Source: Lepturacanthus savala | Lineage: Eukaryota > Chordata > Actinopteri > Scombriformes > Trichiuridae | Reading direction: 5' to 3' | NCBI GenBank assembly: GCA_030544235.1 | Contig: CM060462.1 | Span: 39,321,330 to 39,385,329, forward strand | DNA length: 64,000 bases | Translations under genes and position numbers: made by a program | Notes under the pieces: generated by a model | Told to the model about the DNA's origin: nothing | The model's database searches: none | The model's input: only the letters and a program-made list of their open reading frames with translations | In this document: positions 23,826 to 39,466 of the stretch, piece after piece | Layout of the letters: every line of letters begins with the position of its first letter | Numbering within the stretch: the stretch's first letter is position 1

Positions 23826-26424
23826 CCGAAATATCAGGATATATTTACTGTGATATCAGGATATATTTCCTGTGATATCAGGATATATTTACTGTAACAT
23901 CAGGATATATTTACTGTGATATCAGGATATATTTACTGTGATATCAGGATATATTTATTGTAACATCAGGATATATTTATTGTAACATCAGGATATATTT
24001 ACTGTAACATCAGGATATATTTACAGTAACATCAGGATATATTTACTGTGATATCAGGATATATTTACTGTAACATCAGGATATATTTACTGTGATATCA
24101 GGATATATTTACTGTAACATCAGGATATATTTACTGTGATATCAGGATATATTTACTGTAACATCAGGATATATTTACAGTAACATCAGGATATATTTAC
24201 TGTAACATCAGGATATATTTACTGTAACATCAGGATATATTTACTGTGATATCAGGATATATTTACTGTGATATCAGGATATATTTACTGCAACATCAGA
24301 ATATTTTTACTGTGACATCAGGATATATTTACAGTAACATCAGGATATATTTACAGTAACATCAGGATATATTTACAGTAACATCAGGATATATTTACTG
24401 TGATATCAGGATATATTTACAGTAACATCAGGATATATTTACTGTGATATCAGGATATATTTACTGTAACATCAGGATATATTTACTGTGATATCAGGAT
24501 ATATTTACTGTGATATCAGGATATATTTACTGTGATATCAGGATATATTTACTGTAACATCAGGATATATTTACTGTGATATCAGGATATATTTACTGTG
24601 ATATCAGGATATATTTACTGTAACATCAGGATATATTTACTGTAACATCAGGATATATTTACTCTGACATCAGGATATATTTAGTGTAACATCAGGATAT
24701 ATTTACTGTGACATCAGGATATATTTACTGTGATATCAGGATATATTTACTGTAACATCAGGATATATTTACTGTGATATCAGGATATATTTACAGTAAC
24801 ATCAGGATATATTTACAATAACATCAGGATATATTTACAGTAACATCAGGATATATTTACTGTGATATCAGGATATATTTACAGTAACATCAGGATATAT
24901 TTACTGTGATATCAGGATATATTTACTGTAACATCAGGATATATTTACTGTGATATCAGGATATATTTACTGTGATATCAGGATATATTTACTGTAACAT
25001 CAGGATATATTTACTGTGATATCAGGATATATTTACTGTAACATCAGGATATATTTACTGTGATATCAGGATATATTTACTGTGATATCAGGATATATTT
25101 ACTGTAACATCAGGATATATTTACTGTGATATCAGGATATATTTACTGTAACATCAGGATATATTTACTGTAACATCAGGATATATTTACTGTGATATCA
25201 GGATATATTTACTGTAACATCAGGATATATTTACAGTAACATCAGGATATATTTACTGTAACATCAGGATATATTTACTGTGATATCAGGATATATTTAC
25301 TGTGATATCAGGATATATTTACTGTAACATCAGGATATATTTACTGTAACATCAGGATATATTTACTGTGATATCAGGATATATTTACTGTGATATCAGG
25401 ATATATTTACTGTAACATCAGGATATATTTACTGTAACATCAGGATATATTTACAGTGATATCAGGATATATTTACTGTAATATCAGGATATATTTACTG
25501 TGATATCAGGATATATTTACTGTGATATCAGGATATATTTACCTTAACATCAGGATATATTTACCTTAACATCAGGATATATTTACCTTAACATCAGGAT
25601 ATATTTACTGTAACATCAGGATATATTTACTGTAACATCAGGATATATTTACAGTGATATCAGGATATATTTACTGTAATATCAGGATATATTTACTGTG
25701 ATATCAGGATATATTTACAGTAACATCAGGATATATTTACTGTGATATCAGGATATATTTACAGTAACATCAGGATATATTTACTGTGATATCAGGATAT
25801 ATTTACTGTGATATCAGGATATATTTACTGTAACATCAGGATATATTTACTGTGATATCAGGATATATTTACTGTAACATCAGGATATATTTACTGTGAT
25901 ATCAGGATATATTTACCTTAACATCAGGATATATTTACTGTAACATCAGGATATATTTACTGTGATATCAGGATATATTTACCTTAACATCAGGATATAT
26001 TTACTGTAACATCAGGATATATTTACTGTAACATCAGGATATATTTACAGTGATATCAGGATATATTTACTGTAATATCAGGATATATTTACTGTGATAT
26101 CAGGATATATTTACAGTAACATCAGGATATATTTACTGTGATATCAGGATATATTTACAGTAACATCAGGATATATTTACTGTGATATCAGGATATATTT
26201 ACTGTGATATCAGGATATATTTACTGTAACATCAGGATATATTTACTGTGATATCAGGATATATTTACTGTAACATCAGGATATATTTACTGTGATATCA
26301 GGATATATTTACCTTAACATCAGGATATATTTACTGTAACATCAGGATATATTTACTGTAACATCAGGATATATTTACTGTGATATCAGGATATATTTAC
26401 CTTAACATCAGGATATATTTACTG
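23826..26424. repeat. 22-bp minisatellite, about 118 copies
   Basis: The unit core is TATCAGGATATATTTAC, preceded by TGTGA, TGTAACA, AGTAACA or CTTAACA variants. GATATC recurs in the TGTGA form. The rare CTTAACA form occurs only from 25540 onward, which shows regional homogenisation. Confidence 0.97.
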
Positions 26425-27873
26425 ACATGCTGCAGGTAGACATGTAGCAGGTAGACATGCAGCAGGTAGACATGCAGCAGGTAGACATGTAGCAGGTAGA
26501 CGTGCAGCAGGTCGACGTGCAGCAGGTAGACATGCAGCAGGTAGACATGCAGCAGGTCGACGTGCAGCAGGTAGATGTGCAGCAGGTAGACGTGCAGCAG
26601 GTAGACGTGCAGCAGGTAGACATGTAGCAGGTAGACATGCAGCAGGTCGACGTGCAGCAGGTAGATGTGCAGCAGGTAGACATGTAGCAGGTAGACATGC
26701 AGCAGGTAGACACGCAGCAGGTAGACACGCAGCAGGTAGACACGCAGCAGGCAGACACGTAGCAGGCAGACACGTAGCAGGCAGACATGTAGCAGGTAGA
26801 CGTGCTGCAGGTAGACGTGCAGCAGGTAGACGTGTAGCAGGTAGACACGCAGCAGGTAGACGCGCAGCAGGTAGACACGCAGCAGGTAGACGTGCAGCAG
26901 GTAGACGTGTAGCAGGTAGACATGCAGCAGGTCGACGTGCAGCAGGTAGATGTGCAGCAGGTAGACGTGTAGCAGGTAGACATGCAGCAGGTAGACGCGC
27001 AGCAGGTAGACACGCAGCAGGTAGACACGTAGCAGGTAGACACGCAGCAGGCAGACACGTAGCAGGTAGACGTGCAGCAGGTAGACATGTAGCAGGTAGA
27101 CGTGCTGCAGGTAGACGTGCTGCAGGTAGACGTGCAGCAGGTAGACGTGTAGCAGGTAGACGTGTAGCAGGTAGACGTGTAGCAGGTAGATGTGTAGCAG
27201 GTAGACGTGCAGCAGGTAGACGTGCAGCAGGTAGACATGCAGCAGGTAGACGTGCAGCAGGTAGACATGCAGGTAGACGTGCAGCAGGTAGACGTGCAGC
27301 AGGTAGATGTGCAGCAGGTAGACGTGCAGCAGGTAGACGTGCAGCAGGTAGACGTGCAGCAGGTAGACATGCTGCAGGTAGACGTGCAGCAGGTAGACAT
27401 GCTGCAGGTAGACGTGCAGCAGGTAGACATGCAGCAGGTAGACATGCTGCAGGTAGACGTGCAGCAGGTAGACGTGCAGCAGGTAGACATGCAGGTAGAC
27501 GTGCAGCAGGTAGACGTGCAGCAGGTAGACGTGCAGCAGGTAGACATGCAGCAGGTAGACGTGCAGCAGGTAGACATGCAGCAGGTAGACATGCTGCAGG
27601 TAGACGTGCAGCAGGTAGACATGCTGCAGGTAGACGTGCAGCAGGTTGACATGCAGGTAGACGCATAACAGGTAGACATGTAGCAGGTAGACATGTAGCA
27701 GGTAGACGTGCTGCAGGTAGACGTGCAGCAGGTAGACATGCTGCAGGTAGACGTGCAGCAGGTAGACGTGTAGCAGGTAGATGTGTAGCAGGTAGACGCA
27801 TAACAGGTAGACATGTAGCAGGTAGACATGTAGCAGGTAGACATGTAGCAGGTAGACATGTAGCAGGTAGACA
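26425..27873. repeat. 15-bp minisatellite, about 95 copies
   Basis: The unit is GTAGACATGCAGCAG with frequent ACGTG, ACACG and TGTAG variants. Its period is a multiple of three, so frames of about 500 codons stay open on the minus strand, encoding repeats such as LLHVY. They have no gene-like start or non-repeat domain. A few 12-bp-shortened units occur (27270, 27490, 27650). Confidence 0.96.
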
Positions 27874-27903
27874 TGTAGTGAAACCTTTAATGGTTTCACT
27901 ACA
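27874..27903. other. perfect 12-bp inverted repeat at the array edge
   Basis: TGTAGTGAAACC, six bases TTTAAT, then GGTTTCACTACA. This is a perfect hairpin exactly where the 15-bp array stops. It is not followed by a T-run. Confidence 0.9.
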
Positions 27904-27928
27904 GCTGGAAAACATCAGAGAAAACATC

Positions 27929-28603
27929 ACACACACACACACTAACACACACACACACACACTAACACACACACTAACACACACTAACACACACACACAC
28001 ACACACTAACACACACACTAACACACACACTAACACACACTAACACACACTAACACACACACTAACACACACACACTAACACACACACACACTAACACAC
28101 ACACACACTAACACACACACTAACACACACACTAACACACACACACACTAACACACACACACACTAACACACACACACACTAACACACACACACTAACAC
28201 ACACACACACTAACACACACACTAACACACACACTAACACACACACACTAACACACACTAACACACACACTAACACACACACTAACACACACACACTAAC
28301 ACACACTAACACACACACTAACACACACACACACTAACACACACACTAACACACACACACACTAACACACACACTAACACACACTAACACACTAACACAC
28401 ACTAACACACACACACTAACACACACTAACACACACACTAACACACACACACACTAACACACACACTAACACACACTAACACACTAACACACACTAACAC
28501 ACACACACACTAACACACACACTAACACACACACACACTAACACACACACTAACACACACTAACACACTAACACACACTAACACACACTAACACACACAC
28601 ACG
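27929..28603. repeat. (CA)n with CTAA interruptions, about 675 bp
   Basis: Runs of 4-10 CA units separated by CTAA throughout, ending at CACGGCTCC. Sub-blocks of about 100 bp recur near 28330, 28440 and 28515. Confidence 0.95.
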
Positions 28604-28699
28604 GCTCCATCTATCACCTGGAATCATCTATTTATCCTCCTCACTCCTCGTCTTTCTCAGTCCTGTTGAATGAATAAATAATGGTAACGTGAACACACA

Positions 28700-28756
<57 letters not shown>

Positions 28757-30140
28757 ACACACACACACTTTCTCCGTCTCTTCAGACTACAAGAAGTAAT
28801 CTGCAACCAACAACTATTGTAATCGTTGATTAATCTATTGATTATTGATCAGTTTCTGGTTCATTAAATGGTTTAAATGTTAATTAGTGTTTATTAGTTT
28901 ATCAGTTTATTATTATAGAAGATCAAAGAAACCAGGAAATAATCAGTAATAATCATTTTCTACTGAAATGAGAACGAATATAGAAACAGGATGAATAGGG
29001 ACAAATAGTGTTTATTATTATTTATTTTTTAGTATTTGTAGTTTAAAATATTTTTATTTGATTCAGTATTTTTGTATCTTGAGTATTTTTTTTTATTTTT
29101 GAGGGTTTTTAATTCTTTAAAAAAACATTTTTAGTCATTTTAGTATTTAATTTTTTTATCAACATTATGATAAAACCAGTAAATAATAAGAGAAGAAACA
29201 TGAGTCAAATCCATTAATCAAATATTTTTTTAGTATTTAAATTATTTTTTTTATTATTTTTAGTATCTCGAGTATTTTTGTGATTATTATTTTTTTTTAA
29301 ATAGATATAATTTTTTTTATTTTTATTAATCAAATATTTTTAATATTTTTATTTTAGTATTTAAATATTTTATTTTGTATTTTTAATATCTCGAGTATAT
29401 TTTTTGTGGTTTTACTATTTTTTTAATTTAACTTTTTTTCACTTACTTTTTTTGTATTTTTATTTTATTTTTAGTATTTTTAGAAGATGTCTTAAAAATT
29501 ACTGAGATCTATCGTTAAAATATTAAAATATTTTTATCATTTAAATTTTGTTTGTATTTTTAGTATTTGCAGTTTTTTATTTTTTATTTTTTGTTATTTT
29601 TTAATATCATTTTCTTTTCATATTTTTTTGAGGTTTTAATTCTTTTCTTATTTCAATTATAGTTATTTTAATTATAGTTTTAATATATGTTTTTTATTTT
29701 TATAGTTTTAATATTTTTTTGTATTTAAATATATATATTTTTTTATTTAGTATTTTTAGTATCTCAAGTACATTTTTTTGCGGTTTTACTATTTTAATAG
29801 ATTTTTTTTTTTAATTTAAATATTTTATATTTAGCATTTACATTTTTTAATTTTTTCTTTTCATATTTTTTGAGGTTTTCATATTTTTTTTAAATTTTTA
29901 TAGTTTTAATATATTTTTTTAGTTGCAGATTAAATAAACCAGAGAATAATCAGAGAAGAGAAGCTGGAACCAGAGAATTTAGACATTTTCTTCTTTAAAC
30001 CTTCTTCAAATTATTGGTTTAATGATCAAACTAGTTATTGATTAATGTGATCGTTGATAACTAATCAATCATTTTACTTCTACCTCATTCATATGAGCTG
30101 CCTTTAACTCTTTAGGTTTGGAGATGAGAAAGTTCATGAA
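28604..30140. other. AT-rich intron segment
   Basis: (CA)n at about 28695-28770, then dispersed-repeat copies at 28850-28975 and 29920-30075, separated by about 900 bp of T-rich sequence (TATTTTT motifs). No gene seen. Confidence 0.6.
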
Positions 30141-30149
30141 ACTGCTGAC

Positions 30150-30150
<1 letters not shown>

Positions 30151-30214
<64 letters not shown>

Positions 30215-30278
30215 TGTGTGTGTGTGGAGGGCGTATGCTGTGTGGAACCACAGTGTGTGTGTGTGTGTGTGTGTGTGT
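30151..30278. repeat. two (TG)n tracts
   Basis: TG runs at about 30151-30226 and 30252-30278, separated by a short GGAGGGCGTATGC segment. Confidence 0.9.
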
Positions 30279-30376
30279 CATGCTTCAGGAATGTACTGTA
30301 TAATTTTGTGTAGTGGAGCCTCTGGCTGCAGCAGCAGCACCTGGTGCCTCATGGGAGACGAAGTCCTGTTCGTCTG

Positions 30377-30396
30377 TGACCTTTGACCTTTAACCT
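30377..30396 (-). promoter_or_regulatory. DR1 nuclear-receptor element with a third half-site
   Basis: TGACCTTTGACCT at 30377-30389 is the exact reverse complement of AGGTCAAAGGTCA. One base later, TAACCT gives a near-match third half-site at the same spacing. It lies in a short unique island (30290-30480) inside intron 1. Confidence 0.5.
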
Positions 30397-30482
30397 GGAT
30401 ACCAGGGGCAGCCCAGACGAGTGTTTTAGACCAGGATGCAGGTCTCTAGACGTCCAGGCCGTAACCAGCAGATGTTTTTAGG

Positions 30483-33400
30483 AGATGTTACTGAAAACAC
30501 GCTGTTTTTACATGTTACTGAAAACACGCTGTTTATACATGTTACTGAAAACACACTGTTTATACATGTTACTGAAAACACGCTGTTTTTACATGTTACT
30601 GAAAACACGCTGTTTATACATGTTACTGAAAACACGCTGTTTATACATGTTACTGAAAACACGCTGTTTTTACATGTTACTGAAAACACGCTGTTTATAC
30701 ATGTTACTGAAAACACGCTGTTTATACATGTTACTGAAAACACGCTGTTTTTACATGTTACTGAAAACACGCTGTTTATACATGTTACTGAAAACACGCT
30801 GTTTATACATGTTACTGAAAACACGCTGTTTTTACATGTTACTGAAAACACGCTGTTTTTACATGTTACTGAAAACACGCTGTTTATACATGTTACTGAA
30901 AACACGCTGTTTTTACATGTTACTGAAAACACGCTGTTTTTACATGTTACTGAAAACACACTGTTTTTACATGTTACTGAAAACACGCTGTTTATACATG
31001 TTACTGAAAACACGCTGTTTATACATGTTACTGAAAACACACTGTTTTTACATGTTACTGAAAACACGCTGTTTATACATGTTACTGAAAACACGCTGTT
31101 TATACATGTTACTGAAAACACGCTGTTTATACATGTTACTGAAAACACGCTGTTTATACATGTTACTGAAAACACACTGTTTTTACATGTTACTGAAAAC
31201 ACACTGTTTTTACATGTTACTGAAAACACACTGTTTTTACATGTTACTGAAAACACACTGTGTTTACATGTTACTGAAAACACGCTGTTTATACATGTTA
31301 CTGAAAACACGCTGTTTATACATGTTACTGAAAACACACTGTTTATACATGTTACTGAAAACACACTGTTTATACATGTTACTGAAAACACACTGTTTTT
31401 ACATGTTACTGAAAACACACTGTTTTTACATGTTACTGAAAACACACTGTTTTTACATGTTACTGAAAACACGCTGTTTTTACATGTTACTGGAAACACG
31501 CTGTTTATACATGTTACTGAAAACACGCTGTTTTTATATGTTACTGAAAACACGCTGTTTTTACATGTTACTGGAAACACACCGTTTTTACATGTTACTG
31601 GAAACACACCGTTTTTACATGTTACTGGAAACACACCGTTTTTACATGTTACTGAAAACACGCTGTTTATACGTTACTGAAAACACGCTGTTTTTACATG
31701 TTACTGAAAACACGCGGTGTTCACATGTTACTGAAAACACGCTGTTTATACATGTTACTGAAAACACGCTGTTTATACGTTACTGAAAACACGCTGTTTA
31801 TACATGTTACTGAAAACACGCTGTTTATACATGTTACTGAAAACACGCTGTTTATACATGTTACTGAAAACACGCTGTTTTTACATGTTACTGAAAACAC
31901 GCGGTGTTCACATGTTACTGAAAACACGCTGTTTATACATGTTACTGAAAACACACTGTTTATACGTTACTGAAAACACGCTGTTTATACATGTTACTGA
32001 AAACACGCTGTTTATACATGTTACTGAAAACACGCTGTTTATACATGTTACTGGAAACACGCTGTTTATACATGTTACTGAAAACACGCTGTTTATACAT
32101 GTTACTGAAAACACGCTGTTTTTACATGTTACTGAAAACACGCTGTTTATACATGTTACTGAAAACACGCAGTGTTCACATGTTACTGAAAACACGCTGT
32201 ATATATATGTTACTGAAAACACGCTGTTTATACATGTTACTGAAAACACGCTGTTTATACATGTTGCTGAAAACACACTGTTTATACATGTTACTGAAAA
32301 CACGCTGTTTTTACATGTTACTGGAAACACGCTGTTTATACATGTTACTGAAAACACGCTGTTTATACATGTTGCTGAAAACACACTGTTTTTACATGTT
32401 ACTGAAAACACGCTGTTTTTACATGTTACTGGAAACACGCTGTTTATACATGTTACTGAAAACACGCTGTTTATACATGTTACTGAAAACACACTGTTTT
32501 TACATGTTACTGAAAACACACTGTTTTTACATGTTACTGAAAACACGCTGTTTATACATGTTACTGAAAACACGCTGTTTATACATGTTACTGAAAACAC
32601 GCTGTTTATACATGTTACTGAAAACACGCTGTTTATACATGTTACTGAAAACACGCTGTTTATACATGTTACTGAAAACACACTGTTTATACATGTTACT
32701 GAAAACACACTGTTTTTACATGTCACTGAAAACACACTGTTTTTACATGTTACTGAAAACACACTGTTTTTACATGTTACTGAAAACACACTGTTTTTAC
32801 ATGTTACTGAAAACACACTGTTTTTACATGTTACTGAAAACACGCTGTTTTTACATGTTACTGGAAACACGCTGTTTATACATGTTACTGAAAACACACC
32901 GTTTTTACATGTTACTGGAAACACACCGTTTTTACATGTTACTGAAAACACGCTGTTTATACGTTACTGAAAACACACTGTTTTTACATGTTACTGAAAA
33001 CACGCTGTTTTTACATGTTACTGAAAACACACTGTTTTTACATGTTACTGAAAACACACTGTTTTTACATGTTACTGAAAACACGCTGTTTTTACATGTT
33101 ACTGAAAACACACTGTTTTTACATGTTACTGAAAACACGCTGTTTTTACATGTTACTGGAAACACGCTGTTTATACATGTTACTGAAAACACGCTGTTTA
33201 TACATGTTACTGGAAACACACCGTTTTTACATGTTACTGGAAACACACCGTTTTTACATGTTACTGAAAACACGCTGTTTTTACATGTTACTGAAAACAC
33301 GCTGTTTATACATGTTACTGAAAACACGCTGTTTATACATGTTACTGAAAACACGCTGTTTATACATGTTACTGAAAACACGCTGTTTATACATGTTACT

Positions 33401-34760
33401 GAAAACACACTGTTTATACATGTTACTGAAAACACACTGTTTTTACATGTTACTGAAAACACACTGTTTTTACATGTTACTGAAAACACACTGTTTTTAC
33501 ATGTTACTGAAAACACACTGTTTTTACATGTTACTGAAAACACACTGTTTTTACATGTTACTGAAAACACGCTGTTTTTACATGTTACTGGAAACACGCT
33601 GTTTATACATGTTACTGAAAACACACCGTTTTTACATGTTACTGGAAACACACCGTTTTTACATGTTACTGGAAACACACCGTTTTTACATGTTACTGAA
33701 AACACGCTGTTTATACGTTACTGAAAACACGCTGTTTATACATGTTACTGAAAACACGCTGTTTTTACATGTTACTGAAAACACGCGGTGTTCACATGTT
33801 ACTGAAAACACGCTGTTTATACATGTTACTGAAAACACGCTGTTTATACGTTACTGAAAACACGCTGTTTATACATGTTACTGGAAACACGCTGTTTATA
33901 CATGTTACTGAAAACACGCTGTTTATACATGTTACTGAAAACACGCTGTTTTTACATGTTACTGAAAACACGCTGTTTATACATGTTACTGGAAACACGC
34001 TGTTTATACATGTTACTGAAAACACGCTGTTTATACATGTTACTGAAAACACGCTGTTTATACATGTTACTGAAAACACGCTGTTTTTACATGTTACTGA
34101 AAACACGCTGTTTATACATGTTACTGAAAACACGCAGTGTTCACATGTTACTGAAAACACGCTGTTTATACATGTTACTGAAAACACGCTGTTTTTACAT
34201 GTTACTGGAAACACGCTGTTTATACATGTTACTGAAAACACGCTGTTTATACATGTTACTGAAAACACGCTGTGTTTACATATTACTGAAAACACGCTGT
34301 GTTTACATGTTACTGAAAACACACTGTTTATACATGTTACTGAAAACACGCCGTTTTTACATGTTACTGAAAACACGCTGTGTTTACATGTTACTGAAAA
34401 CACGCTGCTGTTTATACATGTTACTGAAAACACGCCGTTTTTACATGTTACTGAAAACACGCCGTTTTTACATGTTACTGAAAACACGCTGCTGTTTATA
34501 CATGTTACTGAAAACACGCCGTTTTTACATGTTACTGAAAACACGCCGTTTATACATGTTACTGGAAACACGCTGTTTATACATGTTACTGGAAACACGC
34601 CGTTTTTACGTTACTGGAAACACGCTGTTTATACATGTTACTGAAAACACGCTGTTTTTACGTTACTGGAAACACGCTGTTTATACATGTTACTGGAAAC
34701 ACGCTGTTTATACATGTTACTGGAAACACGCCGTTTTTACGTTACTGGAAACACGCTGTT
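30483..34760. repeat. 27-bp minisatellite, about 158 copies
   Basis: The unit core is ATGTTACTGAAAACACGCTG plus TTTATAC or TTTTTAC. Variants include 24-bp units lacking CAT, GGAAACAC, CACCG, and a CGGTGTTCAC form that recurs in the same local order at about 31710, 31900 and 33785. Frames stay open on both strands (up to 577 codons) because the period is 27. Confidence 0.96.
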
Positions 34761-34794
34761 TTTAGATGATGGAATCAGAGAATTTAGACGTTAG

Positions 34795-37452
34795 ATGTTT
34801 TGTAGGATGTTTTATAGGATGTTGGATGTTTTGTAGGATGTTTTATAGGATGTAGGATGTTTTGTAGGATGTTTTATAGGATGTTGGATGTTTTATAGGA
34901 TGTTTTATAGGATCTTGGATGTTTTGTAGGATGTTTTGTAGGATGTTGGATGTTTTATAGGATGTTGGATGTTTTATAGGATGTTTTGTAGGATGTAGGA
35001 TGTTTTATAGGATGTTGGATGTTTTATAGGATGTTTTATAGGATCTTGGATGTTTTGTAGGATGTTTTGTAGGATGTTGGATGTTTTGTAGGATGTAGGA
35101 TGTTTTGTAGGATGTTTTGTAGGATGTAGGATGTTTTGTAGGATGTTTTATAGGATGCTGGATGTTTTGTAGGATGTAGGATGTTTTGTAGGATGTTTTA
35201 TAGGATGTTGGATGTTTTGTAGGACGTTTTGTAGGATGTTTTATAGGATGTTGGATGTTTTGTAGGATGTTTTATAGGATGTTGGATGTTTTGTAGGATG
35301 TTTTGTAGGACGTTTTGTAGGATGTTTTATAGGATGTTGGATGTTTTGTAGGATGTAGGATGTTTTGTATGATGTAGGATGTTTTGTAGGATGTTTTATA
35401 GGATGTTGGATGTTTTGTAGGATGTTTTATAGGATGTTGGATGTTTTATAGGATGTAGGATGTTTTGTAGGATGTACTATGTTTTATAGGATGTTGGATG
35501 TTTTGTATGATGTTGGATGTTTTGTATGATGTAGGATGTTTTGTAGGATGTTTTATAGGATGTTGGATGTTTTGTAGGATGTTTTGTAGGATGTTTTATA
35601 GGATGTTTTATAGGATGTTGGATGTTTTGTATGATGTAGGATGTTTTGTAGGATGTTTTATAGGATGTTGGATGTTTTGTATGATGTAGGATGTTTTGTA
35701 GGATGTAGGATGTTTTATAGGATGTTGGATGTTTTGTAGGATGTTTTGTAGGATGTTGGATGTTTTATAGGATGTTTTATAGGATGTTGGATGTTTTGTA
35801 GGATGTTTTATAGGATGTTGGATGTTTTGTAGGATGTTTTGTAGGATGTTGGATGTTTTATAGGATGTTGGATGTTTTATAGGATGTTTTGTAGGATGTA
35901 GGATGTTTTATAGGATGTTGGATGTTTTATAGGATCTTGGATGTTTTGTAGGATGTTTTGTAGGATGTTGGATGTTTTGTAGGATGTAGGATGTTTTGTA
36001 GGATGTTTTGTAGGATGTAGGATGTTTTGTAGGATGTTTTATAGGATGCTGGATGTTTTGTAGGATGTAGGATGTTTTGTATGATGTAGGATGTTTTGTA
36101 GGATGTTTTATAGGATGTTGGATGTTTTGTAGGATGTTTTATAGGATGTAGGATGTTTTGTAGGATGTTTTATAGGATGTTGGATGTTTTGTAGGATGTA
36201 GGATGTTTTGTATGATGTAGGATGTTTTGTAGGATGTTTTATAGGATGTTGGATGTTTTGTAGGATGTTTTATAGGATGTAGGATGTTTTGTAGGATGTT
36301 TTATAGGATGTTGGATGTTTTATAGGATGTAGGATGTTTTGTAGGATGTACTATGTTTTATAGGATGTTGGATGTTTTGTATGATGTTGGATGTTTTGTA
36401 TGATGTAGGATGTTTTGTAGGATGTTTTATAGGATGTTGGATGTTTTGTAGGATGTTTTGTAGGATGTTTTATAGGATGTTTTATAGGATGTTGGATGTT
36501 TTGTATGATGTAGGATGTTTTGTAGGATGTTTTATAGGATGTTGGATGTTTTGTATGATGTAGGATGTTTTGTAGGATGTAGGATGTTTTATAGGATGTT
36601 GGATGTTTTGTAGGATGTTTTGTAGGATGTTGGATGTTTTATAGGATGTTTTATAGGATGTTGGATGTTTTGTAGGATGTTTTATAGGATGTTGGATGTT
36701 TTGTATGATGTAGGATGTTTTATAGGATGTTGGATGTTTTGTAGGATGTTTTGTATGATGTAGGATGTTTTATAGGATGTTTTATAGGATGTTGGATGTT
36801 TTGTATGATGTTGGATGTTTTGTATGATGTTGGATGTTTTGTAGGATGTAGGATGTTTTATAGGATGTTGGATGTTTTGTAGGATGTTTTATAGGATGTT
36901 GGATGTTTTGTAGGATGTTTTATAGGATGTAGGATGTTTTGTAGGATGTTTTATAGGATGTTGGATGTTTTGTATGATGTAGGATGTTTTGTAGGATGTA
37001 GGATGTTTTGTAGGATGTAGGATGTTTTATAGGATGTTGGATGTTTTGTAGGATGTTGGATGTTTTATAGGATGTTTTATAGGATGTTGGATGTTTTATA
37101 GGATGTTGGATGTTTTGTATGATGTAGGATGTTTTGTAGGATGTTTTATAGGATGTTGGATGTTTTGTATGATGTAGGATGTTTTATAGGATGTTGGATG
37201 TTTTATAGGATGTTTTATAGGATGTTGGATGTTTTGTATGATGTTGGATGTTTTGTAGGATGTAGGATGTTTTATAGGATGTTGGATGTTTTGTAGGACG
37301 TTTTATAGGATGTTGGATGTTTTGTAGGATGTTTTATAGGATGTAGGATGTTTTGTAGGATGTTTTATAGGATGTTGGATGTTTTGTAGGATGTTTTGTA
37401 GGATGTAGGATGTTTTGTAGGATGTTTTATAGGATGTAGGATGTTTTGTAGG
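34795..37452. repeat. GGATGTTTTGTA-type minisatellite with 874-bp duplication
   Basis: Short units alternate among GGATGTTTTGTA, GGATGTTTTATA and GGATGTTG/GGATGTA. A stretch containing GGATGTACTATGTTTTATAG at about 35470 reappears at about 36344, and the following sequence matches at the same 874-bp offset. This shows a large internal duplication. Confidence 0.94.
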
Positions 37453-37626
37453 AACCTGAAAAAATCCTGAAGAATTCTAAAAAACAAAACAAAAACCTGA
37501 ACCAAAAAACTGAAAATCCCAGAAAAATGAAACGACCTGTAAACCTCCAGGGACCAGACGATGATTCTGGTTCTGATCCAGACTGAAACAAGTGAAGCTG
37601 GAAAAACCACACACACACACACACTG

Positions 37627-37664
<38 letters not shown>

Positions 37665-38060
37665 TTACACACACACACACACACTGTTACACACACACAC
37701 ACACACACACTGTTACACACACACACACACACTGTTACACACACACACACACACACTGTTACACACACACACACACACACTGTTACACACACACACACAC
37801 ACTGTTACACACACACACACACACACAAACACACACTATACACACACACACATTTTACACACACACACACACACACACATTATAACCACACACACACACA
37901 CATACACGCACACGCTATACACACACACATTATACCCACACACACATTTTACCCACACACACATTATACCCACACACACATTTTACCCACACACACATTA
38001 TACCCACACACACATTTTACCCACACACACACATTATACCCACACACACGCTGATTCACT
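37453..38060. repeat. (CA)n with TGTTAC interruptions, after a short unique spacer
   Basis: 37453-37604 is unique. From 37605, CA runs are separated first by TGTTAC and later by TATACC or TTTTACC. Frames rich in His-Thr or Cys-Val are artefacts. Confidence 0.93.
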
Positions 38061-38160
38061 GAGATTCACACACACACTCTGGCAGACGCTGGGGGAAATC
38101 CTCTCTAGCAGCTTTATGTATTTTTTTATGGTCACAGTCACATAAAATAGAGCTGAACAC

Positions 38161-39368
<1,208 letters not shown>

Positions 39369-39466
39369 GTCATGTGACGGTCATGTGACGGTCATGTGAC
39401 GGTCATGTGACGGTCATGTGACGGTCATGTGACGGTCATGTGATTGTCATGTGATTGTCATGTGAT
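39369..39466. repeat. 11-bp tandem array of GTCATGTGAC E-boxes
   Basis: Nine units of an 11-bp repeat. The first six contain GTCATGTGAC and the last three GTCATGTGAT. TCATGTGA is the M-box/E-box type recognised by MITF/TFE proteins. The array is short and well conserved. Confidence 0.85.

Noticed and set aside
26397..28002. Minus-strand frames of about 500 codons (LLHVY, STCYM, LPAAR repeats)
   Set aside because: All three minus frames of a 15-bp array are open; no unique domain.
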